From NCBI RefSeq assembly GCF_039531695.1, contig NZ_BAAAQN010000065.1, forward strand, positions 1-64,000: a stretch of 64,000 bases of DNA, given 5' to 3'. This document shows, piece by piece, positions 17,111 to 24,978 of this stretch (its first letter is position 1; each line of letters begins with the position of its first letter). The notes below the pieces were generated by a model that was not told the DNA's origin, made no database searches, and was given only the letters and a program-made list of their open reading frames with translations. The position numbers and the translations under genes are program-made. The DNA is from Catenulispora yoronensis (GTDB lineage Bacteria; Actinomycetota; Actinomycetes; Streptomycetales; Catenulisporaceae).

Positions 17111-17566
17111 TCAGCGCGGAGCCCAAGCCTCCGGCCCGCCGGCCATCCGCCGCACGTGGGCCGGCAGCTTCCCGGACAGCACCTGCGCGAGGCTGGTCTC
17201 GTCGAGGATCTTGCGCAGCGCGGCCCGGGCCGCCACCCACACCTCGGTCAGGTGTTCCGCCGCGTTGACGTACTCGGCCTCGTGCGGACGCATGCCGCGC
17301 ACCTCGGCCAGCGGGCCGTCTATGGCCCGCACGATCTCCCCGATGGAGATGGTCGACGCCGGGCGTGCGAGGACGTGGCCGCCGCCGGCGCCGCGGTGGC
17401 TGCGGATCAGGTCCGCGCGCCGCAGGTCGACCAGGATGGTCTCGACGAACTTGCGCGGCAGGTCCTGGTGCTCGATGGGGACGGCCGACTTGACGAGCCC
17501 CGGGCCGTGGGCCGCCAGTTCGAGCATCACGCGCACCGCATAGTCCGCCTTGGCTGAGATCTGCAC
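17111..17566 (-). CDS. Rrf2 family regulator without Fe-S cysteines (CymR-like)
   Basis: The product is 151 residues. It begins MQISAKADYAVRVMLELAAHG, contains the helix block LPRKFVETILVDLRRADLIRSHRGAGGG, and has the wing segment ISIGEIVRAIDGPL; all are Rrf2 hallmarks. No cysteine is present anywhere, so it cannot bind an iron-sulfur cluster as IscR, NsrR and RsrR do. The Cys-free class includes CymR, the cysteine-metabolism repressor of Bacillus, and the methionine and organosulfur genes around it support a similar job (inference). The GTG at 17566 lies 7 bases after TAGCAT, suggesting a leaderless transcript. The motif GTCGAGT upstream recurs in the metX/osmC promoter region. Confidence 0.85.
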   Translation of the reverse strand: MQISAKADYAVRVMLELAAHGPGLVKSAVPIEHQDLPRKFVETILVDLRRADLIRSHRGAGGGHVLARPASTISIGEIVRAIDGPLAEVRGMRPHEAEYVNAAEHLTEVWVAARAALRKILDETSLAQVLSGKLPAHVRRMAGGPEAWAPR

Positions 17567-17644
17567 AGCCGCATGCTAACAGTGCGTTTACACCACCGAA
17601 CCGGTCGAGTTTGCTCCAATCCCGACCGACCGGGCCGCGGACGG

Positions 17645-18955
17645 TCAGTGCCGGCCCGCCAAGTAGTCCGCCAGGTGGTCCACGACTTCGCGGGCGTCGT
17701 CCTCGGCGCCGTGGATGAAGGTGGACTTGCGCCTGCGGAGAACGGGTAGTCCCAGCGCATACAGACCGGGGCTGTCGACCACTCCCCCGACGTGCCGCAG
17801 GCGGCCCTTGGCGTCGACCACCGGCACGTCCAGCCACCGGTAGTCGGGCCGGAATCCGGTGGCCCACAGCACGGTCCGGATCTCGCCGCCGCGCAGGTCG
17901 AGCTGGAGGCGGGGAGAGGCCGGCACCCGGGTCGGTTCCAGGGCCTCGGCCGGCTGGTCGAGACCCGGCAGCCCGGCCGTGGCCCATTCGTCGAACCCGG
18001 ACAGCAGCCGCGCCATTTTCAGGTCGGCCAGCGAACACACGTTGCGCAGGCCGCCGGAGAACAGCGCGCGGCCGTCACGGATCGCCGCCCACCGGCCCAC
18101 CGGCTCCACTCCCGAGGCCATCAGGGCATTGAGGTCGACGGCGGAGCGTCCGGGCGTCCCGGCCAGCTGCGGCGAGGGCAGTCCGCGAGCCCGCTCCAGG
18201 TCGTCGAGCTGGTCGTGCCGCTGGTCCCAGACTCCGGCCGCGTGCATCCACCACAGGACATCCCGGCCGCGATACGTCCGCGGCAGCCGTACGTGCTCGC
18301 CCACCGAGAGCGTCACCGGCCGGCCGCTCCGCGCGATCTCCGCCGCGAGCTGCACGCCGGTCGCCGACGCGCCCACGACCAGGACGCCGCCGTCCGGCAG
18401 TGCGTCCGGCCCGGCGTAGTCGAACGGGGTCAGCTGGCTTATGGACTCCGGAACGGCGGAGGCGAAGCCCGGCACGCTCGGCAGGTTGCACGCGCCGCTT
18501 GCGATGACCACGGTCCGGGTGTGGATCTCGCCTTGGTCGGTCTGCACTCGGTAACCGATTCTGGTGCCGGAGCCGGTCCCGGTTCTAGCGCCGGAGCCGG
18601 TGCCGGTGCCGGTGCCGGTGCCAGTCTCAGTTCCGGCTCCGGTCCCGGCGCCGGCCGGCCGCACCGCCAGGACCTCCACACCGGTCCGGACCGGCGCCTG
18701 CGAGGCCTTGGCGAAGCCGTCGATGAAGTCCGCCACCTCGCCGGCCGTCAGATAGCCGTCCGGATCCGGCCCCTGATAGCGGTGTCCGCCGGGCAGCCGG
18801 GTGAGCCAGTTGGGGGTGAGCAGCCGCAGCGAGTCCCAGCGTTCGCGGCGCCAGGAGTTGGCCACCTCGCCGCGCTCCAGGACGAGGTGGTCGATGCCGC
18901 GCGCGCTCAGGAAGTGGCTGGCCGCCAGACCCGCGTGCCCGGCGCCGACCACCAC
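17645..18955 (-). CDS. Flavin-containing monooxygenase (FAD/NADPH, CzcO-like)
   Basis: The product is 436 residues. VVGAGHAGLAAS near the start is the FAD dinucleotide-binding GxGxxG. LTPFDYAGPDALPDGGVLVVGASATG carries the second (NADPH) Rossmann motif, and LWATGFRPDYRWLDVPVV is the conserved ATGF/Y segment of the family. These enzymes oxygenate soft nucleophiles such as amine N or sulfide S. Only a GTG at 18955 is available as start; it lies unusually close to the Rossmann strand, so a non-canonical codon slightly upstream is possible. Residues 101-131 are a Gly-Thr-rich low-complexity insertion (repeat at 18563-18655). It trails osmC by 28 bases in the same direction. Confidence 0.85.
   Translation of the reverse strand: MVVGAGHAGLAASHFLSARGIDHLVLERGEVANSWRRERWDSLRLLTPNWLTRLPGGHRYQGPDPDGYLTAGEVADFIDGFAKASQAPVRTGVEVLAVRPAGAGTGAGTETGTGTGTGTGSGARTGTGSGTRIGYRVQTDQGEIHTRTVVIASGACNLPSVPGFASAVPESISQLTPFDYAGPDALPDGGVLVVGASATGVQLAAEIARSGRPVTLSVGEHVRLPRTYRGRDVLWWMHAAGVWDQRHDQLDDLERARGLPSPQLAGTPGRSAVDLNALMASGVEPVGRWAAIRDGRALFSGGLRNVCSLADLKMARLLSGFDEWATAGLPGLDQPAEALEPTRVPASPRLQLDLRGGEIRTVLWATGFRPDYRWLDVPVVDAKGRLRHVGGVVDSPGLYALGLPVLRRRKSTFIHGAEDDAREVVDHLADYLAGRH
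18563..18655 (-). repeat. Hexanucleotide microsatellite coding a Gly-Thr tract
   Basis: Imperfect GGCACC/GGAACC hexamers encode alternating Gly and Thr with a few Ser, Ala, Glu and Arg residues inside the flavin monooxygenase. The hexamer period keeps the frame, so copy number can vary without breaking the gene. Confidence 0.85.
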
Positions 18956-18983
18956 CGCGTCGGTGTGCTCGATGGCGCGGCCC

Positions 18984-19532
18984 TCAGCGGACTTCGACGG
19001 TGACGTCGGTCGGGTTGGTCAGGGCGTCGAACACCGCCGAGCGCTTCTGCGACTGGGCCACCAGCGCCTCGATCTCCTCCGGGGTGGCGTCGGCGTCGAT
19101 GGTGAAGGTCACCTTGATGTCGTTGAAGCCGTTGCGGACGTCGCTGTCGGCGCCGAGGATGCCGCGGATGTCGTGCCGCCCCTCGACCGTCGAGGCGACC
19201 GAGCGCAGCTGGATCCCGCGGTTCTGGGCCACCGAGGCGACTCCGGCGGTCAGGCAGGAGGCCAGGCCGACGAGCAGGTACTCGATCGGGGTGATGCCGT
19301 TGTCCTCGGCGGCGAACACCTCGGGGTGGTCGGCCTCGAACACCGACTCGTTCTTGTGGCTGCGCTCCTCGCCCAGGCCGAAGAAGTCCCGCACGGTCGT
19401 GGTGCTGTGCACGCCGTCGCGCCACGTCGAGGTGGCCCGCCACGTGAACTGGGCCGCCTCGGGCGCGTCCTTGAGGACCTCCCGCGCGTCCAGCAGCGCC
19501 TGCACGTTGACTCCGTTGGTGACCGTGGTCAT
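18984..19532 (-). CDS. OsmC family peroxidase-like protein
   Basis: This 182-residue cytoplasmic protein has the OsmC fold. The core helix ITPIEYLLVGLASCLTAGVASVAQNRGI carries the peroxidatic-type Cys, and the acidic NESVFEADHP segment precedes it. Classical OsmC/Ohr reduces organic hydroperoxides using two cysteines. Here the second position, in QKRSAVFDAL, is Ser/Ala, so a one-Cys mechanism or a non-peroxidase role is possible. The gene starts at an ATG at 19532, divergent from metX, and is followed by the flavin monooxygenase. The association with thiol and sulfur metabolism genes fits a redox function. Confidence 0.88.
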   Translation of the reverse strand: MTTVTNGVNVQALLDAREVLKDAPEAAQFTWRATSTWRDGVHSTTTVRDFFGLGEERSHKNESVFEADHPEVFAAEDNGITPIEYLLVGLASCLTAGVASVAQNRGIQLRSVASTVEGRHDIRGILGADSDVRNGFNDIKVTFTIDADATPEEIEALVAQSQKRSAVFDALTNPTDVTVEVR

Positions 19533-19583
19533 GGCCCGAGCCGCCCTTCCGCCCTCGCGAGCTGGGTGTTCATTCCTACTTGG

Positions 19584-19627
19584 TTACTCGACTTACTCGA
19601 CAATAGCGGGAGGCGCGGGCGTAACAT
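19584..19627. promoter_or_regulatory. metX/osmC divergent promoter with tandem TTACTCGAC repeats
   Basis: TTACTCGAC is repeated head-to-tail at 19584-19592 and 19593-19601, a likely operator. TAACAT at 19622-19627 is a good -10 for metX, with a weak -35 (GACAAT, 19599-19604) overlapping the repeats. The start of transcription would fall at the metX ATG (19635), so the message may be leaderless. The same heptamer core (ACTCGAC/GTCGAGT) occurs upstream of the Rrf2 gene. Confidence 0.5.
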
Positions 19628-19634
19628 AGTCCTC

Positions 19635-20999
19635 ATGCCCAACGCCGCCGGATCGGATGAATCCGCGGCGGCCGTCGGCGCCCTGGGCACCGGTTCGGTG
19701 CACACTGACCCGGTGGACACTGGCTCGGGCACCGGCTCCGTGGGCACCGTCGAGACCCGGTTCCTGGACCTGCCCGGCCCGGTGCCACTGGACTGCGGCC
19801 GCGAACTCTCCGAGGTCCGGGTCGCCTACGAGACCTACGGACGCCTGTCCCCCGCGCGCGACAACGTCATCCTGGTCTGCCACGCCCTCAGCGGCGACGC
19901 GCACGCCGCCGGCGTCTCGGCGACCGCCCCGGCCGCCGGCACCCGCGACGGCTTCGCGGCCGAGGACCGCGACGGCACCGCCGGGGCCGGCCTGGGCTGG
20001 TGGGACGGGATGATCGGCCCGGGCAAGGCCTTCGACACCGACCGCTACCACGTGGTGTCCACCAACCTGCTCGGCGGCTGCCGCGGCACCACCGGTCCGT
20101 CGTCGACGGACCCCGGGACCGGACGGCCCTACGGGCCGGACTTCCCGGTGGTCACCGTCGCGGACCTGGTGCGCGTCCAGCGCCGGTTCCTGGACGGGCT
20201 CGGCATCGAGCGCCTGGCCGCGGTGGCCGGCGGCTCGCTCGGCGGGATGCAGGCCCTGCAATGGGCGATCCTGTTCCCCGACCAGGTCGACGCGATCGTC
20301 GTCATCGCCTCCACCCACGCGCTGCACCCGCAGGGCCTGGCCTGGAACGCGATCGCCCGCGCCGCCATCATGGGCGATCCGGCCTGGCAGGACGGCCGGT
20401 ACCACGGCACCGGCCGCTCCCCGGACGCCGGCATGGGCGTGGCCCGCATGATCGGCCACGTCACCTACCTGTCGGCCGCCGCACTGCGGGCGAAGTTCGA
20501 CCGGCGGCTCCAGAACGGCGGCGACATCCGGCACACCCTCACCGAGCCGGAGTACGCGGTCGAGAGCTACCTGGACCATCAGGCCTCGTCGTTCGTCAAA
20601 CGGTTCGACGCGAACACCTACCTGTACCTGTCGCGCGCGCTGACCTACTTCGACCTGGCCCGGCAACACGGCGACGGATCGCTGGAACGGGCCCTGAGCG
20701 GCGTGCGGGCCCGTACGCTGTTGATCGCGTTCAGCTCGGACTGGCTGTACCCGCCCTCCGCCTCGGAGGAGATCGCCGAGGCGCTCGACGGGCTCGGCAA
20801 GCCCGTGGAGTACCACCTGATCGAGGCGCCGTACGGCCATGACAGCTTCCTGCTGGAGGAGGGCCGCCAGATCCCGATCGTGCGGCGGTTCCTGGGCGGG
20901 AGCGCCACTGAGGCTCTGGCTGGGAGCGCCACCGAGGTCCTGACCGACGGCACCACCGAGGCCCATCCGGCCACCGAACAGACGACGAGGAGTCCATGA
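19635..20999 (+). CDS. metX: Homoserine O-acetyltransferase
   Basis: The 454-residue product has the MetX alpha/beta-hydrolase fold and transfers an acetyl group from acetyl-CoA to homoserine, the committing step of methionine synthesis. Motifs in order are HALSGDAH, GWWDGMIGPGKAFDTDRYHVV, then NLLGGCRGTTGPSSTDPGTG (family signature). The nucleophile elbow is AGGSLGGMQ (Ser201), the Asp is in FSSDWLYPPS, and the catalytic His is in PYGHDSF. The N-terminal 40 and C-terminal 40 residues are Gly/Thr/Ser- and Thr/Glu/Ala-rich extensions absent from compact homologues. The ATG at 19635 follows TAACAT. It overlaps the next gene by ATGA, so the product feeds O-acetylhomoserine directly to MetY. Confidence 0.95.
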   Translation: MPNAAGSDESAAAVGALGTGSVHTDPVDTGSGTGSVGTVETRFLDLPGPVPLDCGRELSEVRVAYETYGRLSPARDNVILVCHALSGDAHAAGVSATAPAAGTRDGFAAEDRDGTAGAGLGWWDGMIGPGKAFDTDRYHVVSTNLLGGCRGTTGPSSTDPGTGRPYGPDFPVVTVADLVRVQRRFLDGLGIERLAAVAGGSLGGMQALQWAILFPDQVDAIVVIASTHALHPQGLAWNAIARAAIMGDPAWQDGRYHGTGRSPDAGMGVARMIGHVTYLSAAALRAKFDRRLQNGGDIRHTLTEPEYAVESYLDHQASSFVKRFDANTYLYLSRALTYFDLARQHGDGSLERALSGVRARTLLIAFSSDWLYPPSASEEIAEALDGLGKPVEYHLIEAPYGHDSFLLEEGRQIPIVRRFLGGSATEALAGSATEVLTDGTTEAHPATEQTTRSP

Positions 21000-22333
21000 C
21001 CGGCGAACGCCCGCGCACCGAGCAGCCCCGCGAGTTCGGGTTCGAGACGCGCCAACTGCACGCCGGGCAGCGGCCCGACCCGAACACCGGCGCGCGGGCG
21101 GTGCCGATCTTCCAGACCGCCAGCTACGTGTTCGAGGACCCGGAGTCCGCCGCGGCGTACTTCAACCTCCAGGAATACGGCAACACCTACTCGCGGATCA
21201 TGAACCCGACCGTCGCGGCGTTCGAGGAGCGCGTGGCGAGCCTGGAGGGCGGCTGCGGCGCGGTCGCGTTCGCCAGCGGCATCGCGGCCCAGGCGGCCGC
21301 GCTGTTCACGCTGCTCGAACCCGGGGACCACGTCGTGTCCTCCTCGGCGCTGTACGGCGGCACCGTCAACCAGTTCAAGCACTTGTTCCGCAAGATGAAC
21401 GTGGAGCTGACCTGGGCCGACCCCGACGACCCCGAGGCGTGGGAGGCCGCGGTCCGTCCGACCACGAAGGCGTTCTTCGGCGAGACCATCGGCAACCCGT
21501 CGGGCAACGTGCTGGACATCCAGGCGCTGGCCGACACGGCGCACCGGCACGGGATCCCGCTGATCGTGGACAACACCTTCGCCACGCCGTACCTGTGCCG
21601 GCCGATCGAGTGGGGCGCCGACATCGTCGTCCACTCCGCGACCAAGTTCCTCGGCGGCCACGGCACCAGCATCGGCGGGGTCGTGGTCGAGGCCGGCACC
21701 TTCGACTGGTCCAACGGCCGCTTCCCGGTCGTGGCCGACCCGTCCCCGGCGTACCACGGCCTGAAGTTCCACGAGACCTTCGGCGCCTACGGCTACCTGA
21801 TGAAGCTCAGGGCCGAGACCCTCCGCGACCTCGGCGCGGCGATGTCGCCCTTCAACGCGTTCCTGTTCCTGCAAGGCGTCGAGACGCTGTCGCTGCGGAT
21901 GGAACGCCACGTCACCAACGCGGCCCAGGTCGCGGCCTTCCTCACCGGCCACGGCCTCGCGTCGCACGTGACCCATCCCGGCCTGCCCGACAGCCGGTTC
22001 CGCCCGCTCGTGGAGAAGTACCTGCCCCGCGGCGCCGGCGCGGTGTTCTCCTTCGACTGCGCGGGCGGCCGCGACGGAGGCCAGGCCCTGATCGGCGCCG
22101 TGACCCTCTGGTCGCACCTGGCCAACGTCGGCGACGCCAAGAGCCTGATCATCCACCCGGCCAGCACCACACACCGCCAGCTCTCCGACGCCGAACTGCT
22201 CGCGGCCGGCGTCCGCCCCGGCACGGTGCGTTTGTCCGTCGGCCTGGAGTCGGTCGACGACCTGCTTTGGGACCTGGAACAGGCCTTCACGCGCGTCGCC
22301 GCGACGCTGCCGAGGGAAGAGGTGACGGCGTGA
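20996..22333 (+). CDS. metY: O-acetylhomoserine sulfhydrylase
   Basis: The 445-residue PLP enzyme belongs to the Cys/Met metabolism family. FETRQLHAGQRPDPNTGARAVPIFQTASYVF at the start and NTYSRIMNPTVAAFEERVASLEGG are typical of OAH sulfhydrylases. The Schiff-base Lys is Lys217 in HSATKFLGGHG, and IVDNTFATPYLCRP is the cofactor-binding stretch. It converts O-acetylhomoserine plus sulfide to homocysteine, capturing inorganic sulfide. It starts in the stop codon of metX. The terminal sequence SLIIHPASTTH also fits this subgroup; cystathionine gamma-synthase is a less likely alternative. Confidence 0.95.
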   Translation: MTGERPRTEQPREFGFETRQLHAGQRPDPNTGARAVPIFQTASYVFEDPESAAAYFNLQEYGNTYSRIMNPTVAAFEERVASLEGGCGAVAFASGIAAQAAALFTLLEPGDHVVSSSALYGGTVNQFKHLFRKMNVELTWADPDDPEAWEAAVRPTTKAFFGETIGNPSGNVLDIQALADTAHRHGIPLIVDNTFATPYLCRPIEWGADIVVHSATKFLGGHGTSIGGVVVEAGTFDWSNGRFPVVADPSPAYHGLKFHETFGAYGYLMKLRAETLRDLGAAMSPFNAFLFLQGVETLSLRMERHVTNAAQVAAFLTGHGLASHVTHPGLPDSRFRPLVEKYLPRGAGAVFSFDCAGGRDGGQALIGAVTLWSHLANVGDAKSLIIHPASTTHRQLSDAELLAAGVRPGTVRLSVGLESVDDLLWDLEQAFTRVAATLPREEVTA

Positions 22334-22884
22334 CCGAGCAGGCTGACCAGACTGCTGAGATTGGCCAGACCACCCAGGCCAACGAGTCTGCCGAGACCGG
22401 CCAGATCGACCTCCGGCGCTATCAGGACCCGCTCACCATCCAGCGGGTGCTCAACACCGCGGACACCATCGCCGTGGTCGGCCTGTCGAACAACGAGCTG
22501 CGCGCCAGCTACTTCGTCGGCTATTACCTCAAACGCCACGGCTACCGCGTGATCCCGGTGAACCCCCGCGAAACCGAGATCCTCGGCGAGCGCTGCTACC
22601 CGAGCCTGCGCGACATCCCGGAACCGGTCCACACGGTCAACGTCTTCCGCGCCCCGGACGCGGTGCCGGACATCGCCCGCGAAGCAGTGGAGATCGGCGC
22701 CACTGCCTTGTGGTGCCAGTTCGGCGTGATCAGCCCGGAGGGCACGCAGATCGCGGAGGACGGCGGCCTGAGCGTGATCGTGGACCGCTGCATCAAGATC
22801 GAACACGCGCGATACGCCGGACGGATGCACTGGCTGGGGTTCAACACGCAGCGGATCACGTCGGTGCGGACGGGGTTGCAGTAG
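22330..22884 (+). CDS. CoA-binding protein (YccU-like Rossmann fold)
   Basis: The 184-residue product starts at a GTG overlapping the metY stop (GTGA). After a Gln/Thr/Glu-rich N-terminal tail of about 35 residues, the Rossmann domain reads TIAVVGLSNNELRASYFVGYYLKRHGYRVIPVNP, the CoA_binding domain pattern. It continues with the YxSLRDIPEPVHTVNVFR and WCQFGVI segments. Proteins of this type bind CoA or nucleotides; the biochemical job is unsettled. A homologue frequently follows metX-metY in actinobacteria (from memory), suggesting a link to acyl-CoA or redox status in methionine synthesis. Confidence 0.85.
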   Translation: MTEQADQTAEIGQTTQANESAETGQIDLRRYQDPLTIQRVLNTADTIAVVGLSNNELRASYFVGYYLKRHGYRVIPVNPRETEILGERCYPSLRDIPEPVHTVNVFRAPDAVPDIAREAVEIGATALWCQFGVISPEGTQIAEDGGLSVIVDRCIKIEHARYAGRMHWLGFNTQRITSVRTGLQ

Positions 22885-23063
22885 GGACTCGTAAACAGCC
22901 TCGGTGGGGTCGGCCAGACTCGGCGCTCACGCCCCGCCTCCCTCTATCTAGTGCGTCGTCCTATCCGGCGCATCGTCACGCCGTGTCGACCCTTCCCCTG
23001 GGCCGCCGCGACAGCCACCGCCTCCGGCAAACCCCTTCCAACTCTCGACAAAGGAGTCGAGCC

Positions 23064-23509
23064 ATCACCGGCCTACTTCGCCGCATCGCCCGCGCCGTCG
23101 TAGCGCCCATCCTCATCGCCGCCGCAATCGCGATCCCGACCGCGCACCGCGCACCGACACCTACTCCTCGTGCACCTCCACCGACTCCACCCTCACCAGC
23201 GGCTCGTTCTACTACGCCTCTGGTGTCTTCTACGCCGACTGCACCGACTTCATCGGCACCTTCCAGGGCACCCCGTACACCTTCACCTGGAACAACGGCC
23301 AGACCACCACCCTGAGCCTGTCCTGGAGCGACGCCCTGGTCGCCGGCGTCGAACAGATCACCGGTACCGGCACCGTCAGCTCCGGAGAGTTCGTCGGAGA
23401 CACCGTCGTCATCGTCTGGGCCTACACGCCCCTCAACCTGCTGGCCTGCCTGAGCAGTGGAGGCGTCACCACCCAGACCTCACCGATCGTCGCCGAGATC
23501 GTCGGCTGA
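23064..23509 (+). pseudogene. Frameshifted secreted-protein gene with an ATC where the start should be
   Basis: AAAGGAG sits 7 bases before an ATC (23064) that opens a clear signal peptide (ITGLLRRIARAVVAPILIA, then AAIAIPTA). The matching mature part is in another frame. From GAC at 23156 it reads DTYSSCTSTDSTLTSGSFYY through two further Cys residues to VAEIVG and TGA at 23507-23509 (117 codons). The halves join only if a one- or two-base shift occurs near 23140-23156, and the initiation codon has apparently changed from ATG to ATC. The mature sequence has the Thr/Ser/Tyr/Gly composition of small secreted actinobacterial beta proteins. A sequencing error is possible, but it would have to explain two defects. 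Confidence 0.6.
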
Positions 23510-23623
23510 GGCTGACCACGGCCAACGCCGTCTGAAGGAACGGCCGCCGCGGATGATCAGGGTGTGAAGCCGGATCAGACCGCGGCGGTCGTAGTCCCAA
23601 GCCGAGACATTGCCGACCTAGAA

Positions 23624-23929
23624 CTAGAGCGTGACGGCGACCTCCGCGTGGCTCACTCGCTCGTCCCAGCGGCTCAGTGCTCGGCGGGCGGTGTCTTCGA
23701 GGACTGCGATTTCGTAGTCGTCTCCGGCAAAGGCGCGGATGGCTTCGAGGTCGTTGAAGAAGGTGATCGAGGTGAACTCGACCTCCTCGCCGTCTTCGCG
23801 GCGTAGGAGGCGCGCGCCGCGGAAGCCGGGGATGTGGCGGAGGTGTTCGGCGACGTCGGTGTTGTAGTGCTGCTGGTAGGCGTCGGCTGTCGTGGTGGGG
23901 GCCCAGCCGCGCCAGGTGCGTGCGATCAT
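23624..23929 (-). CDS. Antibiotic biosynthesis monooxygenase (ABM) domain protein
   Basis: The 101-residue product resembles small ferredoxin-like alpha+beta barrel proteins of the ABM/EthD-type superfamily: WRGWAPTTTADAYQQHY, then HLRHIPGFRGARLLRREDGEEVEFTSITFFNDLEAIRAFAG. The 'HLRHIPGFRGA...F.S...F.DLEAI..FAG' pattern is typical. The ATG at 23929 has GGGAGGAA upstream. It is the last gene of the glycan operon, 50 bases behind the ROK kinase. Its role there is unknown; members dimerise and may oxidise or simply bind small hydrophobic compounds. Confidence 0.8.
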   Translation of the reverse strand: MIARTWRGWAPTTTADAYQQHYNTDVAEHLRHIPGFRGARLLRREDGEEVEFTSITFFNDLEAIRAFAGDDYEIAVLEDTARRALSRWDERVSHAEVAVTL

Positions 23930-23979
23930 CGGTTCCTCCCGAGTGGACGGTGGTGCGTTCGGGGGATGTACGGGCCCTA

Positions 23980-24978
23980 CTATGCCAGGGTCGGTCGGCC
24001 GGCGGTCTGGGCCAGATACGCGGCGCCGAGCAGTGGGGCGTCGGACGGGTGGCGAGCGGGTTGCAGAACGCGGGTGGCTGCTGTCGACGGGTTCGGTGCG
24101 TGGGCGGCGAGGCCCTCGCGCAGTGGGCCGGCCACCAGGTCCCAAGAAGCCGCGATGGACCCGCCGACGACCAGAACCGTGGGCTCGAAGGCTTCGACGC
24201 AGGGCGCCAGGACCGTGCCCAGGACGCGGAAGGCGTGTGCGAAGACCTCTGCCGCGAGCCGTTCGCCGCCCCGGGCCCGCTCGGCGATCTCCCGCACGTC
24301 GATCAACGCGCCCGGGTCCACGCCCGCGCCCACGCCCGGGTCCGCGCTCGCGCCCAGATCCAGGCCCGCATGACCCGCCCGTGCATACGCCCGCCGGATC
24401 GCCCGCCGCGACACGACTTCCTCGATCGGCCGGCCTCCATACAACAACGAGTCGACCCGCCCTTCGGGCGGCACTCCCGGCCCGTCGTGAACCGTCGTCC
24501 CGTCTCGAAGAAAGCTCGAACCCACACCGGTCCCCAACGTGATGCCCATCGCGCGCGCATGCCCGCTTGCCGCTCCGGCTCTCCACTCTCCGGCGAGAAA
24601 CGCGTCCGCGTCGTTGTGGAAGCTCACCCCGGCAGCGCCGGGCAGCTCCGTCAACAACGCCGAGCCGAGATCGACACCGTTCAGCGCGTCGAACTTGCCG
24701 ACCCCGGCATACCGGCCGATCCCGCGTTCGTAGTCGAACGGTCCCGGCACGGCGACCGCCCAATGCGTTCCCGCTTCAACCGTCAGCCGCGAGGCGCACC
24801 GGACCAGCGTCGCGATGATCTCCTCGGCGCTACCGTCACCGTCCAAGGGCTCTCGGAACGACCGACCGTCGCTTCCGCCGACAACCCAGTCCCGAACGTC
24901 CACCCGCGCAGCGGTGACATGCGTTCCCCCGACATCCATCACCGCGACCTCGCTCACCGCGTCATTCACCCCTGTCAC
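23980..24978 (-). CDS. ROK family sugar kinase
   Basis: The 332-residue product has ROK/ASKHA kinase features: VAVMDVGGTHVTAARVD (phosphate 1 loop), VAVPGPFDYERGIGRYAG, then FHNDADAFLAGEWRAG with the catalytic Asp, and AMGITLGTGVGSSFL (phosphate 2). The zinc-binding CxCGxxGC motif of many ROK proteins is absent and there is no N-terminal helix-turn-helix, so it is a kinase and not a repressor. The GTG at 24978 overlaps the isomerase stop (GTGA). It probably phosphorylates mannose or glucose released by the glycosidases of this regulon; the specificity is inferred from context. Confidence 0.85.
   Translation of the reverse strand: MTGVNDAVSEVAVMDVGGTHVTAARVDVRDWVVGGSDGRSFREPLDGDGSAEEIIATLVRCASRLTVEAGTHWAVAVPGPFDYERGIGRYAGVGKFDALNGVDLGSALLTELPGAAGVSFHNDADAFLAGEWRAGAASGHARAMGITLGTGVGSSFLRDGTTVHDGPGVPPEGRVDSLLYGGRPIEEVVSRRAIRRAYARAGHAGLDLGASADPGVGAGVDPGALIDVREIAERARGGERLAAEVFAHAFRVLGTVLAPCVEAFEPTVLVVGGSIAASWDLVAGPLREGLAAHAPNPSTAATRVLQPARHPSDAPLLGAAYLAQTAGRPTLA

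Noticed and set aside
19531..19575. A 14-codon minus-strand frame ending in the osmC start (ATGA)
   Set aside because: No Cys or regulatory motif and no clear ribosome site; probably chance, though coupling is not excluded.
23564..23806. An 80-codon plus-strand frame opposite the ABM gene
   Set aside because: Antisense to a well-supported ABM domain gene; no domain of its own.
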